From positions 1,240,001 through 1,304,000 of the forward strand of contig NZ_CP049910.1 in the NCBI RefSeq assembly GCF_011305995.1: a stretch of DNA of 64,000 bases, read 5' to 3'. Origin of the DNA: Diaphorobacter sp. HDW4A. Lineage in GTDB: Bacteria > Pseudomonadota > Gammaproteobacteria > Burkholderiales > Burkholderiaceae_C. The notes under the pieces are model-generated. The model searched no databases and was not told the DNA's origin. It saw nothing but the letters and a program-made list of their open reading frames with translations. A program made the position numbers and the translations under genes. This document shows, one piece after another, positions 26,759 through 36,654 of this stretch; within the stretch, counting starts at the first letter, position 1; each line of letters begins with the position of its first letter.

Positions 26759-27733
26759 ATGCAGATTGAACAGCACAACAGGCGCGGTTGCGTGCGCATG
26801 CCGTCCACCGAGGCGCTTCGGGGATTCGAGGCCGTGGCGCGGCTCGGGAGTTTTGAGCGGGCGGCGCGGGAGTTGAGTCTCACGGCGAGTGCGATCCGCA
26901 AGCGGGTGAACGGGCTGGAGGAACTGGTGGGTGCGGAACTGTTCGATCGCCGCAGCAACGCGATCCTTCTCACCGAAGCGGGGGCGAAGTACCTCGAATC
27001 CGCCAAGCCGATCCTCAACATGCTGATCGCGCTGCCATCGTTTGCGCAGCCCGCTGCGACGACCACGCGTCTGCGCATCACCGCCACGCCGACGTTTGCG
27101 CGGCAGATGCTGGCGTCGAGTCTGCAGGGGTTCATGAATCTTTATCCGCACATCGATGTGGAGCTGATCGTCGTGCCGCCGGTGTTCGACTATCCGTCAA
27201 CCAATGCCGAGGTGGAGATCCGCGCCGGGGATGCGGTGGCCAATGGCGGCATTCCGCTCACGCAGGATGTGGCCATGCCGATGGCGTCGCCGGTGCTGCT
27301 CAAGTCGCTGCCGCCGCTGAGATGCCCGGCAGATTTGCGCCATGCGCCGTTGATCCGCTCGGCACTGGAGCCGTGGCAGCCGTGGTTTCAAGCGGCCTTG
27401 CTTGATTGGCCCGAGCCACAGCAGGGGCCGAAGTTTCAGGATCTGGGGTTGATCTACGAGGCCGCGTTGAAGGGTCATGGCGTGGCGCTATGTCGGCTGA
27501 GTCTGGTGCGCGATTGGCTTATGAACGATACGCTGCGCCCGCTGTTCAATGTGTTCTCACGCCCGGCCAACCAGTACTACGCGCTGACCAATACGCAGTC
27601 CGAAGAGGTGCGCCTCTTCGTGCAATGGCTGCAGACGCTGTGTGCCGAGCAGGCTATGCTGAGCCAGGAGCTGGCGCAGCAGGCAATTTCGCGAATTGCG
27701 CGGCACGCTGTGCAGGTTCATCAGGACGCCTGA
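26759..27733 (+). CDS. LysR-family transcriptional regulator
   Basis: This 324-residue protein has the LysR helix-turn-helix at about residues 17-75 (LRGFEAVARLGSFERAAREL, then TASAIRKRVNGLEE and LFDRRSNAILLTEAG). The periplasmic-binding-like effector domain is of the GcvA type, with LRITATPTFARQML, VEIRAGD and GVALCRLSLVRDWL. GGAAGG precedes the start. The gene converges with the 2-hydroxy-acid oxidase; their stops are one base apart. It may regulate that operon, although a divergent position is more usual for LysR targets. Confidence 0.92.
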   Translation: MQIEQHNRRGCVRMPSTEALRGFEAVARLGSFERAARELSLTASAIRKRVNGLEELVGAELFDRRSNAILLTEAGAKYLESAKPILNMLIALPSFAQPAATTTRLRITATPTFARQMLASSLQGFMNLYPHIDVELIVVPPVFDYPSTNAEVEIRAGDAVANGGIPLTQDVAMPMASPVLLKSLPPLRCPADLRHAPLIRSALEPWQPWFQAALLDWPEPQQGPKFQDLGLIYEAALKGHGVALCRLSLVRDWLMNDTLRPLFNVFSRPANQYYALTNTQSEEVRLFVQWLQTLCAEQAMLSQELAQQAISRIARHAVQVHQDA

Positions 27734-27734
27734 A

Positions 27735-28973
27735 TCAACAGCAGGCCGGAATGCTCGCCGGGTGCAGCACATCGCGGCCGACGGCGCGGATGTCGGTGTG
27801 GCCGCAGAAGGCCATGGTCACGTCGAGTTCCTTTGCGAGGATTTCGAGGCAACGCGTCACGCCTGCTTCGCCGAATGCACCGAGTCCGTAGAGGTGAGGG
27901 CGGCCGATCATCGTGCCGCGTGCGCCGAGCGCCACGGCCTTGAGCACGTCCTGACCGCTGCGGATGCCGCTGTCCAGCCACAGTTCGACCTGGTTGCCGA
28001 CGGCATCGGCGATGGCGGGCAGCATGGCAATCGACGAGAGTGCGCCGTCGAGCTGACGACCACCATGGTTGGAGACCACCAGCGCATCCACGCCGCAGGC
28101 GGCGGCCAGGCGCGCGTCTTCCACATCGAGCACACCCTTGAGCACCAGCTTGCCGCCCCAGCGTTTTTTGATCCACGCGATGTCGGACCAGTCGAGCTTG
28201 GGATCGAACTGCTGGGCCGTCCATGACAGCAGCGATCCCATGTCGTCCACGCCGGAGACATGGCCGATGACGTTGCCGAATTCGCGGCGATGGGTGCGCA
28301 GCATGTTCAGGCACCACGCGGGTTTGGTCGCGAAGTTCAGCATGTTGCCGAGCGTGATGCGCGGCGGCGCGGTGAGGCCGTTGCGCAGGTCCTTGTGGCG
28401 TTGGCCGATGACCTGCAAATCGAGCGTGACCACCAGCGCGCCGCAGTGGGCGGCCTTGGCGCGGTCAATGAGGCGACCGATGAAATCGCGGTCCTTCATC
28501 ACGTAGAGCTGAAACCAGAATGGCTTGGTTGTATGCGCGGCGATGTCCTCGATGGAGGCGATGCTCATCGTGCTCAGCGTGTAGGGTATGCCGAATTTCT
28601 CGCAGGCCTTGGCCGCCAGAATCTCGCCATCCGCATGCTGCATCCCCGCAAGCCCGGTGGGCGCGATCGCCACCGGCATGCTCACCGGCACGCTGACCAT
28701 GGTGCTTTCGATGCTGCGGTCCGCGATGTTGCGCGCCACGCGTTGGCGAAAGCGGATCTTCCGGAAATCGCTTTCGTTGTCCCGGTAAGTGCCCTCCGTC
28801 CAGCTGCCGCTGTCGGCGTAGTCGTAGAACATTCTGGGCACGCGCTTTTGCGCGAGCACGCGCAGGTCCTCGATGCACACGGCCTTGGCGAGATCGCTCG
28901 CGGTGGGTGCGAACAAGGGGTTGATCAGGCGGGAGTGATCAGTCGAATGGCTCATGCTGGTTCTGCTGCTCAT
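27735..28973 (-). CDS. FMN-dependent 2-hydroxy-acid oxidase/dehydrogenase (LldD/glycolate oxidase family)
   Basis: This 412-residue protein oxidises an alpha-hydroxy acid to the 2-oxo acid using FMN. Family landmarks in order are RVPRMFYDYADSGSW, IAPTGLAGM, FQLYVMKDRDF, VTLDLQVIGQRHKDLRNG, LVLKGVLDVEDA, DALVVSNHGGRQLDG with the catalytic His, and LDSGIRSGQDV with GARGTMIGRPHLYG. It is the last gene of the minus-strand liv operon, four bases after livF. The transported compound may therefore be, or be converted to, a hydroxy acid; L-lactate, mandelate-type and longer substrates are all possible. An internal ATG at 28955 is an alternative start. Confidence 0.9.
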   Translation of the reverse strand: MSSRTSMSHSTDHSRLINPLFAPTASDLAKAVCIEDLRVLAQKRVPRMFYDYADSGSWTEGTYRDNESDFRKIRFRQRVARNIADRSIESTMVSVPVSMPVAIAPTGLAGMQHADGEILAAKACEKFGIPYTLSTMSIASIEDIAAHTTKPFWFQLYVMKDRDFIGRLIDRAKAAHCGALVVTLDLQVIGQRHKDLRNGLTAPPRITLGNMLNFATKPAWCLNMLRTHRREFGNVIGHVSGVDDMGSLLSWTAQQFDPKLDWSDIAWIKKRWGGKLVLKGVLDVEDARLAAACGVDALVVSNHGGRQLDGALSSIAMLPAIADAVGNQVELWLDSGIRSGQDVLKAVALGARGTMIGRPHLYGLGAFGEAGVTRCLEILAKELDVTMAFCGHTDIRAVGRDVLHPASIPACC

Positions 28974-28976
28974 TGC

Positions 28977-29716
<740 letters not shown>

Positions 29717-29720
<4 letters not shown>

Positions 29721-30532
29721 TGCGCCGCTCCCGCGTGGGTGCTGTCATCGTCATCGTCGCGGCCCAGATAGGCCTCGATCACCTGCGGATCGTTGCGCAC
29801 GTGTTCGGGGTCGCCGTGCGAGATGATCCGTCCAAAATTCAGCACCGCGATTTCCTTGCACAGTCCCATCACGAAGCGCATGTCGTGCTCAATCATGAAG
29901 ATAGTGAAGCCGCGCGCGTGGATGTTGCGCACCTCGTGCATCAGCTCTTCCTTTTCGGTCGAGTTCATGCCCGCGACGGGCTCGTCGAGCAGCAGCAGCT
30001 TGGGTTCGGTAGCGAGCGCGCGCGCCAGTTCGAGGCGGCGCTGTTCGCCGTAAGAGAGGCTCTCGGCCAGCTCGTGTGCCTTGTGATCGAGGCGCACCCA
30101 CGATAGCAGCTCGTGCGCCTTCTCGCGCGCCGCACGCTCGGCTGCCGCAAAGCGCTTGCCGCGCAGAAACACGCTGGCGAATCCGTAGTCCAGGTTCGCG
30201 TGCATGCCCACAGCCACATTGTCGAGCAGGGACATTTCCTTGAAGACGCGGATGTTCTGGAACGTGCGGGCGATGCCGCCCTGTGTGATTTTGTAGGGCT
30301 TTCTTCCGACCAGCGACACGCCGTTGAACAGCACCTCGCCGGACGAGGGCGGCAGCAGGCCGGTGATGATGTTCAGCACCGTAGTTTTACCCGCGCCGTT
30401 CGGGCCGATCAGGCCGAAGATGGTATTGGCGGGAACGCGGAGGTTCACGTCCTCCAGCACGCGCAGGCCACCGAAGTGGCGCGACACGTTCTTGAGTTCC
30501 AGCAGCGGGGTTGGAGTTGAATGCTTGCTCAC
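29717..30532 (-). CDS. livG: Branched-chain-type ABC transporter ATPase (LivG), first system
   Basis: This 271-residue ATPase uses a GTG start at 30532 that overlaps the livM stop as GTGA; no ATG suits. It has Walker A GPNGAGKT, signature LSYGEQRRLE, Walker B KLLLLDEPVAGMN and MIEHDM. The C-terminus has a run of five Asp (DDDDD) absent from the second LivG in this window. Confidence 0.92.
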
Positions 30533-31398
30533 TTCGCGTCTCCCTTCTTGGCGCCGCTGAACATGCGCCTGAAGCGCGCCGGATCCCACAGCCCGCGTGG
30601 CAGGAACAGGATGATCACGATCAGCAGCACGCCGTTGACGACGAGGCGGAAGTCCTTCAATCCGCGCAGCACTTCGGGCAGCAGCGTGAGGAACAGCGAG
30701 CCGACCACCGGGCCGATCAGCGAGTTCACACCGCCCAGAATCGCCATCGTGAGAATCTCCACGGCGCGGTCGAAGCCGTACTCGTTGGGGCCGATGAAGA
30801 AGGTGAGGTGAGCGCTCAAGCCGCCCGCCAGACCGGCGATGCCTGCACCTAGGATGAAGGCCATCATCTTGTTGGCGTTGGTGTCGATGCCCATCATGCC
30901 GGCGGCGGTTTCGTCTTCCTTGATGGCTTCGAGCGCGCGGCCCACCTTGGAGCGGCGCATGCAGGCCAGCATCGCGATCACCACAGCGAGCGCGAGCAGC
31001 ACATGCCACCATTCGGTGCTGTTGGGAATGCCGTTCAAACCGAGCGCGCCGCCCGTCAGATCCTCCGCATTGAGGATGACGATGCGCACCACTTCGCCGA
31101 AGGCGAGCGTCGCCATTGCGAGGTAGACGCCTGACAGGCGCATCACCGCCTTGCCGAGAAAGAAGGCGACGAACATCGGCGTGGCGATGCCGCCCGCCAG
31201 CGCCAGTGTGAACGGCGCTTCGTGGCTCATTGTCAGGATGGATGCGGTGTACGCACCGATGCCCATGAAGGCCGCATTCGCGAGCGACAGCATGCCGCAA
31301 GAGAGGGTCAGGTAGATCGACAGTGCGAGCAGCGCGTTGATGCCCAGCGTGAGCACCAGATTGCTGTAGATCTGCCAGAAGTTTTCAAAGTATTCCAT
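30529..31398 (-). CDS. livM: Branched-chain-type ABC transporter permease (LivM), first system
   Basis: This 289-residue permease has about eight hydrophobic helices and the LivM loop EAIKEDETAAGMMGID-type motif that contacts the ATPase. It starts 12 bases after the livH stop. The substrate cannot be deduced from permease sequence. Confidence 0.92.
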   Translation of the reverse strand: MEYFENFWQIYSNLVLTLGINALLALSIYLTLSCGMLSLANAAFMGIGAYTASILTMSHEAPFTLALAGGIATPMFVAFFLGKAVMRLSGVYLAMATLAFGEVVRIVILNAEDLTGGALGLNGIPNSTEWWHVLLALAVVIAMLACMRRSKVGRALEAIKEDETAAGMMGIDTNANKMMAFILGAGIAGLAGGLSAHLTFFIGPNEYGFDRAVEILTMAILGGVNSLIGPVVGSLFLTLLPEVLRGLKDFRLVVNGVLLIVIILFLPRGLWDPARFRRMFSGAKKGDAK

Positions 31399-31410
31399 GG
31401 ATGTGCCGCC

Positions 31411-32292
31411 TCACGCCTTGCGCTCTTGAATGCGTCCGAGCAGCCCTTGAGGGCGCAGGATCAGCACGAGGAACAGCACACCGAATGCCACGGCATCGCG
31501 CATGTTCGAGCCGATGTAGGCCACACTCATCACCTCGGCGAACCCGAGGAACAGACCTGCGAGCATTGCGCCACGGATGTCACCCATGCCGCCGAGAATG
31601 ATCACGGCGATGCCCTTGTGCAGAATGGGCTGGCCCATCAGCGGGAAGAGGGCGTTGGAGTAGACACCCACCAGCGTGCCCGCCACACCGCCCAGACCTG
31701 CGGCAACGAACGAAGTGATGATGAACAGCCACTCCACATTGATGCCCAACAGCAGCGCGGCCTTGGGCGATTCGGCAATGGCGCGCAGCGCGCGGCCAAT
31801 CTGCGTGCGGCCAATCATCAGCACCAGCGCGACCATCAGCAGGAATGACAGCAGGATGATGCCGAGTTCGATCACGGTGATGTGGATGCCGAGAAAGTCC
31901 AGCGATTCCTGCGGCAGCACGTCGGTCGGAAAGCGCTTGTTCTCCGCACCCGCAATGCCCTGCGCGAGGCTGTTGAGCACGATGGCCACGCCGATGGTGG
32001 CGATCATCGGAATCAGGTGCGGCGCATTCCGATTGCGCAGCGGCCTGAGCACCAGCACGTCGATCAGCGCACCGACACAGCCCGCAATCACGAACGCGAA
32101 GATGACGGCGGCCCACAGCGGAAAGCCGAGATTCTGCACGGCGGCCAAAGCCGCATATGCGCCCACCATGAACACCGCGCCGTGCGATAGATTGATGACG
32201 CCCAGCACGCCGAAGACCAGCGTGAAGCCCAGCGCGAAGAGTGCGTAGACGCACCCCAGCGACAGAGCGTTGAATAACTGCTGTTCCAGCAT
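31411..32292 (-). CDS. livH: Branched-chain-type ABC transporter permease (LivH), first system
   Basis: This permease has 293 residues from the ATG at 32292 (MLEQQLFNALSLGCVYALFA). The open frame extends further upstream without protein-like sequence. LivH features include the INLSHGAVFMVGAY segment and the EAA-like loop RALRAIAESPKAALLLGIN. It forms a heterodimer with LivM. Confidence 0.92.
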   Translation of the reverse strand: MLEQQLFNALSLGCVYALFALGFTLVFGVLGVINLSHGAVFMVGAYAALAAVQNLGFPLWAAVIFAFVIAGCVGALIDVLVLRPLRNRNAPHLIPMIATIGVAIVLNSLAQGIAGAENKRFPTDVLPQESLDFLGIHITVIELGIILLSFLLMVALVLMIGRTQIGRALRAIAESPKAALLLGINVEWLFIITSFVAAGLGGVAGTLVGVYSNALFPLMGQPILHKGIAVIILGGMGDIRGAMLAGLFLGFAEVMSVAYIGSNMRDAVAFGVLFLVLILRPQGLLGRIQERKA

Positions 32293-32451
32293 GATAGTTC
32301 CAGTGGGCCGCGATGGGCCGACGTGCGGACCGGCCGCCTTCGTGGGATGACAAAGCGGGCCTTGGCGTCTGCGATTGCACGCCGCGCCTGCCGCTGGCCG
32401 CCACATGGTGAGCGGCGCGCGGTCGGGCGTGGGGTGTGTGAGGGTGACCGT

Positions 32452-32469
32452 CGCGATCAGCGGATCGCG
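32452..32469. terminator. Hairpin between livJ and livH (first system)
   Basis: CGCGATC (32452-32458) pairs with GATCGCG (32463-32469) around a four-base loop. There is no T-run on the minus strand, so it is more likely an mRNA-stabilising or attenuating stem than a full terminator. Such stems often keep binding-protein mRNA more abundant than permease mRNA. Confidence 0.4.
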
Positions 32470-32515
32470 CTCGCGGCGGTCGGTGCGGTATCGGTTGCTG
32501 TATCGCCCAGTCGAA

Positions 32516-33673
32516 TCACTGCGCGATGGTGTAGCGGCCTTGCTTGGTCACGCTGATGATCGGCTTTTGATCGGCATCGTAGCCAGCGGGCTTGCCGGCC
32601 TTGTCGTTCACGCGGCGGAAGGTGAAGGGGCCGGTCGCGCCGGTGTGCTTCACCGTGGCCAGCGCATCGCGCAGCGCCTTGCGGTCGGCTTCGATCTTGC
32701 CGGTCAGCTTGATACCTTTGAGCGCGGCGGCGGCGATGTAGATGCCGTCATAGGCCTGCGCGGCGAACTGGTCGGGCGCGGTCTTGTACTTCTGCGTGTA
32801 GCTTTCCATGAACTTGGCATTCTCGGCGGTCTTGTTTTCCGAAGACCATGGGCTGCCCACCCACAGGCCGTCGCTCGCGCCCTTGGCGAGGTCGAACACC
32901 TTCACCGAGTTCATGCCGTTGCCGCCGATCACCGGCACGTTCAGACCGATCTGACGGGCTTGCACCATGATCGGCGCGCCTTCTGCCATCAGCGCGGACA
33001 GCACGATGGCATCGGGATTGCTGGCCTTGATCTTGGTGAGTTGCGCCTTGAAATCCACGTCGCCCTTGGCGAAGGTCTCGGTTGTGGTCACGGCGATGTT
33101 CTGGTCAGCCAGCGCCTTCTTGAAGTTGTCGTAGCCGCTCTTGGTGAACACGTCGTCGTTGCCGTACATGACGGCGACCTTCTTCACGCCAGCGGACTTG
33201 ATGGTGGCCTTCACGGTTTCGGGCAGCACGTCGGCCTCTGTCACGGCGTTGCGGAAGGTGAAGTCACCGATCGATGTGATGCCGTCGGCGGTCGTCGAGG
33301 TGCCGAACGCGGGAATCTTCGCTGCCTGCGCAATCGGGAAAGCCGCCTGCGCCGAGTTCGACAGCGTCGGGCCGAAGATCATCAGCACGCGATCCTGGAA
33401 GATCAGCTTCTTGAAGACGTTGATGGCTTCTTCCTTCTTGCCCTGTTCGTCTTCCACCACCAGCACCAGCTTGTCGCCGTTCACGCCGCCGGCGGCGTTG
33501 ATTTGCTCGACGGCCAGTTGTTGCGCATTGCGGATCGAAATGCCGTACTGAGCCGCACCGCCACTCAAGGCCTCGGCCGCGCCGATCTTGATGTCGGCGG
33601 CTTGCGCGCCCGTGGTCAACAGGGCGGCAGCGCTCACGGCGGACATGGCAAAAGCGAGTGTGCTGATTTTCAT
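32516..33673 (-). CDS. ABC transporter substrate-binding protein (LivJ-like), first system
   Basis: This periplasmic protein has 385 residues from the ATG at 33673, with GGAGA upstream, and a signal peptide ending GAQAADIKIG. The type I fold of Leu/Ile/Val-type binding proteins is visible: AAEALSGGAAQYG, AVEQINAAGGVNG, LVVEDEQGKKEEA, IFGPTLSNSAQA, VMYGNDDVFTKSG and PVIGGNGMNS. It is the first gene of the minus-strand operon. The ligand is unknown; members of this family bind amino acids, aromatic acids and other carboxylates. Confidence 0.92.
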   Translation of the reverse strand: MKISTLAFAMSAVSAAALLTTGAQAADIKIGAAEALSGGAAQYGISIRNAQQLAVEQINAAGGVNGDKLVLVVEDEQGKKEEAINVFKKLIFQDRVLMIFGPTLSNSAQAAFPIAQAAKIPAFGTSTTADGITSIGDFTFRNAVTEADVLPETVKATIKSAGVKKVAVMYGNDDVFTKSGYDNFKKALADQNIAVTTTETFAKGDVDFKAQLTKIKASNPDAIVLSALMAEGAPIMVQARQIGLNVPVIGGNGMNSVKVFDLAKGASDGLWVGSPWSSENKTAENAKFMESYTQKYKTAPDQFAAQAYDGIYIAAAALKGIKLTGKIEADRKALRDALATVKHTGATGPFTFRRVNDKAGKPAGYDADQKPIISVTKQGRYTIAQ

Positions 33674-33936
33674 AGTCGTTGTCTCCATCTTCCGGAAAGT
33701 GGTGTGGCCCGACCCGGCTCAAACAGGAGGGGCGCGGGGCCAAATGCAGCTTTTCTGGCGCAGTGAAGACAGCCGGAAAAACGGACTGGAATGATGGCAA
33801 GGGATGGAATACGTCGGGGGGACTTTTTTTCCCATGGGGGTGGAAATATTGTTTCCGTGCACCAACAAGCCAACATCAGGTGTAGTGAAATCCCTAGCTT
33901 TCGTGCGTTGACTTTCATCAATCGTTTTTACACACT

Positions 33937-33979
33937 ACACCAAACGAACGTTTGCTTTTTATATGAACACCAAACGAAC
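33937..33979. repeat. 13-bp direct repeat flanking the tetR start
   Basis: ACACCAAACGAAC occurs at 33937-33949 and again at 33967-33979, exactly 30 bases (about three helical turns) apart. The first copy contains the left half of the palindrome before tetR and the second lies inside its first codons. Confidence 0.6.
33941..33954. promoter_or_regulatory. Probable TetR operator
   Basis: CAAACG-AA-CGTTTG is a perfect inverted repeat ending eight bases before the tetR ATG. It would overlap the transcription start or ribosome-binding area, as is typical of TetR autorepression. A TTGACT -35-like hexamer lies at 33908-33913; no clear -10 follows. The 270-base gap is shared with livJ of the divergent operon, so one regulator could control both. 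Confidence 0.65.
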
Positions 33980-34568
33980 CACCAACCGCTCACCCCGTTC
34001 AGACAATCGCCTGCCTGAATTGCTGGATGCCGCCGCACGCGCCTTTGGAAGTCGCGGCTACGCGGCGACCTCCATGCGGGAGATCGCGCTGGAGACCAAC
34101 ATGCTTCCGGGCTCGCTGTACTACCACTTCCCGTCGAAAGAGGCGCTGCTCGTCGCTGTGTACAGCGAGGGCGTGAAAGAGCTGGAAATCGCGACGGCGG
34201 CGGCCATTGCGAAGGAGCGCGATCCCTGGGACCGGCTCGAGGCGCTGTGCCGTGCGCACCTGGAGACAGTGCTCAGCGACAGCAACTACGCCAACGTCCT
34301 GATCCGCGTGCTGCCCGATGACATCCCCGAGGCAGCCGAGCGGTTGCGCGAGGTGCGCGAGGCCTACGAAAAAACTTTTCGCGATGCGGTCGAGGAATTG
34401 CCGCTCGTGCCACGCGCCGACCGCCGCGCGTTGCGACTGATGTTGATTGGTGCCCTCAACTGGACGGCGCTGTGGTTCAACCCCCAGGGACGCGATTCCC
34501 CACGCGCACTGGCAAGGAAATTTGTGGGGCTGATCAAGGAGACACAAGATGGCAGTTCGTCCGCCTAG
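33963..34568 (+). CDS. TetR-family transcriptional regulator
   Basis: This 201-residue repressor has an N-terminal helix-turn-helix (LLDAAARAFGSRGYAATSM, then GSLYYHFPSKEALLVAV), the standard TetR signature. The C-terminal domain resembles fatty-acid-responsive members, which bind acyl-CoA, and that would suit the acyl-CoA genes that follow. It overlaps the mutase small subunit by 20 bases, so it is the first gene of that operon. Confidence 0.93.
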   Translation: MNTKRTTNRSPRSDNRLPELLDAAARAFGSRGYAATSMREIALETNMLPGSLYYHFPSKEALLVAVYSEGVKELEIATAAAIAKERDPWDRLEALCRAHLETVLSDSNYANVLIRVLPDDIPEAAERLREVREAYEKTFRDAVEELPLVPRADRRALRLMLIGALNWTALWFNPQGRDSPRALARKFVGLIKETQDGSSSA

Positions 34569-34971
34569 GGTGATTGTCACGAAGATTGGATTTGACGGGC
34601 ATGACCGAGGTAGCCGCGTCATTTCCGCCACCCTTCGCGACGCAGGCATGGAAGTGATCTATACACCACCGTGGCAGGAAATTGCAACGGTCGTCAAGCT
34701 GGCCACCGAAGAGGACGCCGACGTGATCGGCATCTCGTCCCTCGCGACCGATCACCTGATTGTTCCGCAGCTTATGACAGCGTTGAAGAACGCGGGTCTG
34801 TCGGATGTGCAGGTCATTGTCGGCGGCATCGTGCCGGCCAAGGATGAAGCCAAGTTGCTGGAGGCGGGCGTGGCGCGCGTTTTCCATCCGGGGGCAGCGC
34901 TCGACGATGTCGTCACTGACGTCATCGCACTGACCGCCAAGCGTCGTCAATTGCAGGGAGAATCGGCATGA
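34549..34971 (+). CDS. B12-binding small subunit of an acyl-CoA mutase
   Basis: This 140-residue Rossmann-like cobalamin domain has the base-off/His-on motif FDGHDRG (Asp-x-His-x-x-Gly), a later SSLATDH and the GG of [11 protein letters not shown]. It is a stand-alone version of the C-terminal domain of methylmalonyl-CoA mutase, as in isobutyryl-CoA and 2-hydroxyisobutyryl-CoA mutases, whose two subunits are split. It overlaps both neighbours, which supports tight co-expression with the catalytic subunit. Confidence 0.92.
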   Translation: MAVRPPRVIVTKIGFDGHDRGSRVISATLRDAGMEVIYTPPWQEIATVVKLATEEDADVIGISSLATDHLIVPQLMTALKNAGLSDVQVIVGGIVPAKDEAKLLEAGVARVFHPGAALDDVVTDVIALTAKRRQLQGESA

Positions 34972-36650
34972 GCGCAGACGTTCTGAACATCAAGCAGGCC
35001 ACGGCACCCGAGGGGTTGCGCAAGTGGGAGCGCGAATTCGCCCAAGGCGTGAAAGGCGATGCCGTCACGCACAACCGTTCCGGCGTTCCGATCAAGCCGC
35101 TCTACACGCAGCAGGACTGGTCTGGCGATCGTCAGGATGATGCGCTTGGCTACCCGGGGCAGTTTCCGTACACGCGCGGCATCTACGCGACGATGTACCG
35201 GGGACGCAGCTGGTCGCAGCGTCAGCTGATCGGTCTTGGCGTGCCGGAGGACTACAACAGCCGCGTCAAGGAGATCCTGGATCTGGGTGCATCCGCGCTG
35301 TCGCTGATCCCCTGCAATTCCGTGTTCCGTGGCTACGACGCGGACGAGGTGCCGCACGAATTGCTGGGCACCTGCGGAACGGTGATCAATCACGTCAAGG
35401 ACATGGAAACGGCGCTCGACGGCGTGCCGATCGATCATCTGTCCACTGCCATGAATGACCCGTCACCGTTCACGCTGCTTGCGTTTGAATTGGCAGTAGC
35501 CAAACGCCGCGGCATTCCTTGGACGAGCATCACCGGCACGTCGAATCAAAGCGACTGCATCTCGCATTTCGTGGCGAATCACATGTTCTTTCGGCTCGCG
35601 CTGCAGGGTGCGCGGCGGGTGGTGATCGACCACATCAAGTTTTGCAATACGCAAGTACCCAATTGGAACCCGCTGTCCATCGTCGGCCAACACATGCAGC
35701 AGGCGGGCGCCACTCCGGCCGAAGCCATGGCGTTCACGCTCGCATCCGGCATCCAGTATGCGGAAGACTGCATCGCCGCAGGCATGGACCCGGACCAGTT
35801 CCTGCCGCGCTTCACTTTTTTCTTCGACATCTCCGTGAGCCTGTTCGAGGAAGTGGCCAAGTTCCGTGCGGGCAGACGCGTATGGGCGCGCTTGTGCCGC
35901 GAGCGCTTCGGTGCCAAGGACCCGCGCTCATGGCGCTTCAAGTTCCACGGCCAGACCTCGGGCGTCGACCTCACGCGTCAACAGCCGCTCAACAATATTG
36001 CCCGCGTCACCACGCAGGCCATGGCGGGCATTCTGGGCGGACTGCAGTCGTTGCACACCGACGGCTATGACGAAGTGTTTTCCACGCCGACGACAGAGGC
36101 GGCCCGCATTGCGGTGGCCACGCAGAACATTCTGCGTGAGGAGGCGCATCTCACCGATGTGATCGACCCGCTGGGTGGCTCGTACTACGTCGAGTCGCTT
36201 ACCGACGAAATGGAGCAGAAGATTCTCTCGATCATCGCCATGATCGACGAGGCGGGCGGCATGTACAACGCGGTGGAAAAGGGCATCGTCCAGCAGATGA
36301 TCGGCGACTCGGCGCTGGCTTTCCAGAAGAAGGTGGATTTGGGCGAGCAGACGGTGGTGGGCGTCAATGCCTACCAGACCGAGGAAGACCCCGCCACTTA
36401 TCCTTCGCTGGAGTATCCGCAGCCCGAGCGCATGCAGGGCTACCTCAGGCAGTTGGCGGAGTTCAAGAAGACGCGTTCCAACGCCGATGTGGAGCGCGCG
36501 TTGAAGGAACTGGCGCGCTCGACTGAGACGCGCAAGACCAATGTCTTCGAGCATGTCGTCAAGGCGGCGGAGGCGGGCGCGACGCACGGCGAGATCTGCG
36601 GCACGCTGCGCAAGGAACTGGGCTTCGGCCATCCTCTGACCGTGGTGTGA
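34968..36650 (+). CDS. Catalytic large subunit of a B12-dependent acyl-CoA mutase of unknown specificity
   Basis: This 560-residue TIM-barrel subunit of the methylmalonyl-CoA mutase superfamily has [53 protein letters not shown] and GVNAY. By eye alignment, the residue equal to the methylmalonyl-selective Tyr89 is Leu87. The usual FDLPT.GYDSD block reads [12 protein letters not shown]. The carboxylate-binding Arg207 position is Ala, and the catalytic-loop GYH reads GQH (His242 kept). So this should not be a methylmalonyl-CoA mutase. Isobutyryl-, hydroxyisobutyryl- or pivalyl-type branched acyl-CoA substrates are alternatives. The enzyme isomerises an acyl-CoA carbon skeleton through an adenosyl radical. 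Confidence 0.85.
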   Translation: MSADVLNIKQATAPEGLRKWEREFAQGVKGDAVTHNRSGVPIKPLYTQQDWSGDRQDDALGYPGQFPYTRGIYATMYRGRSWSQRQLIGLGVPEDYNSRVKEILDLGASALSLIPCNSVFRGYDADEVPHELLGTCGTVINHVKDMETALDGVPIDHLSTAMNDPSPFTLLAFELAVAKRRGIPWTSITGTSNQSDCISHFVANHMFFRLALQGARRVVIDHIKFCNTQVPNWNPLSIVGQHMQQAGATPAEAMAFTLASGIQYAEDCIAAGMDPDQFLPRFTFFFDISVSLFEEVAKFRAGRRVWARLCRERFGAKDPRSWRFKFHGQTSGVDLTRQQPLNNIARVTTQAMAGILGGLQSLHTDGYDEVFSTPTTEAARIAVATQNILREEAHLTDVIDPLGGSYYVESLTDEMEQKILSIIAMIDEAGGMYNAVEKGIVQQMIGDSALAFQKKVDLGEQTVVGVNAYQTEEDPATYPSLEYPQPERMQGYLRQLAEFKKTRSNADVERALKELARSTETRKTNVFEHVVKAAEAGATHGEICGTLRKELGFGHPLTVV

Positions 36651-36654
36651 ACCC

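Noticed and set aside
34549..36650. Simple methylmalonyl-CoA mutase of propionate metabolism
   Set aside because: The Tyr and Arg that bind the substrate carboxylate appear to be replaced, and the neighbours are ligases and transporters, not epimerase or propionyl-CoA carboxylase.
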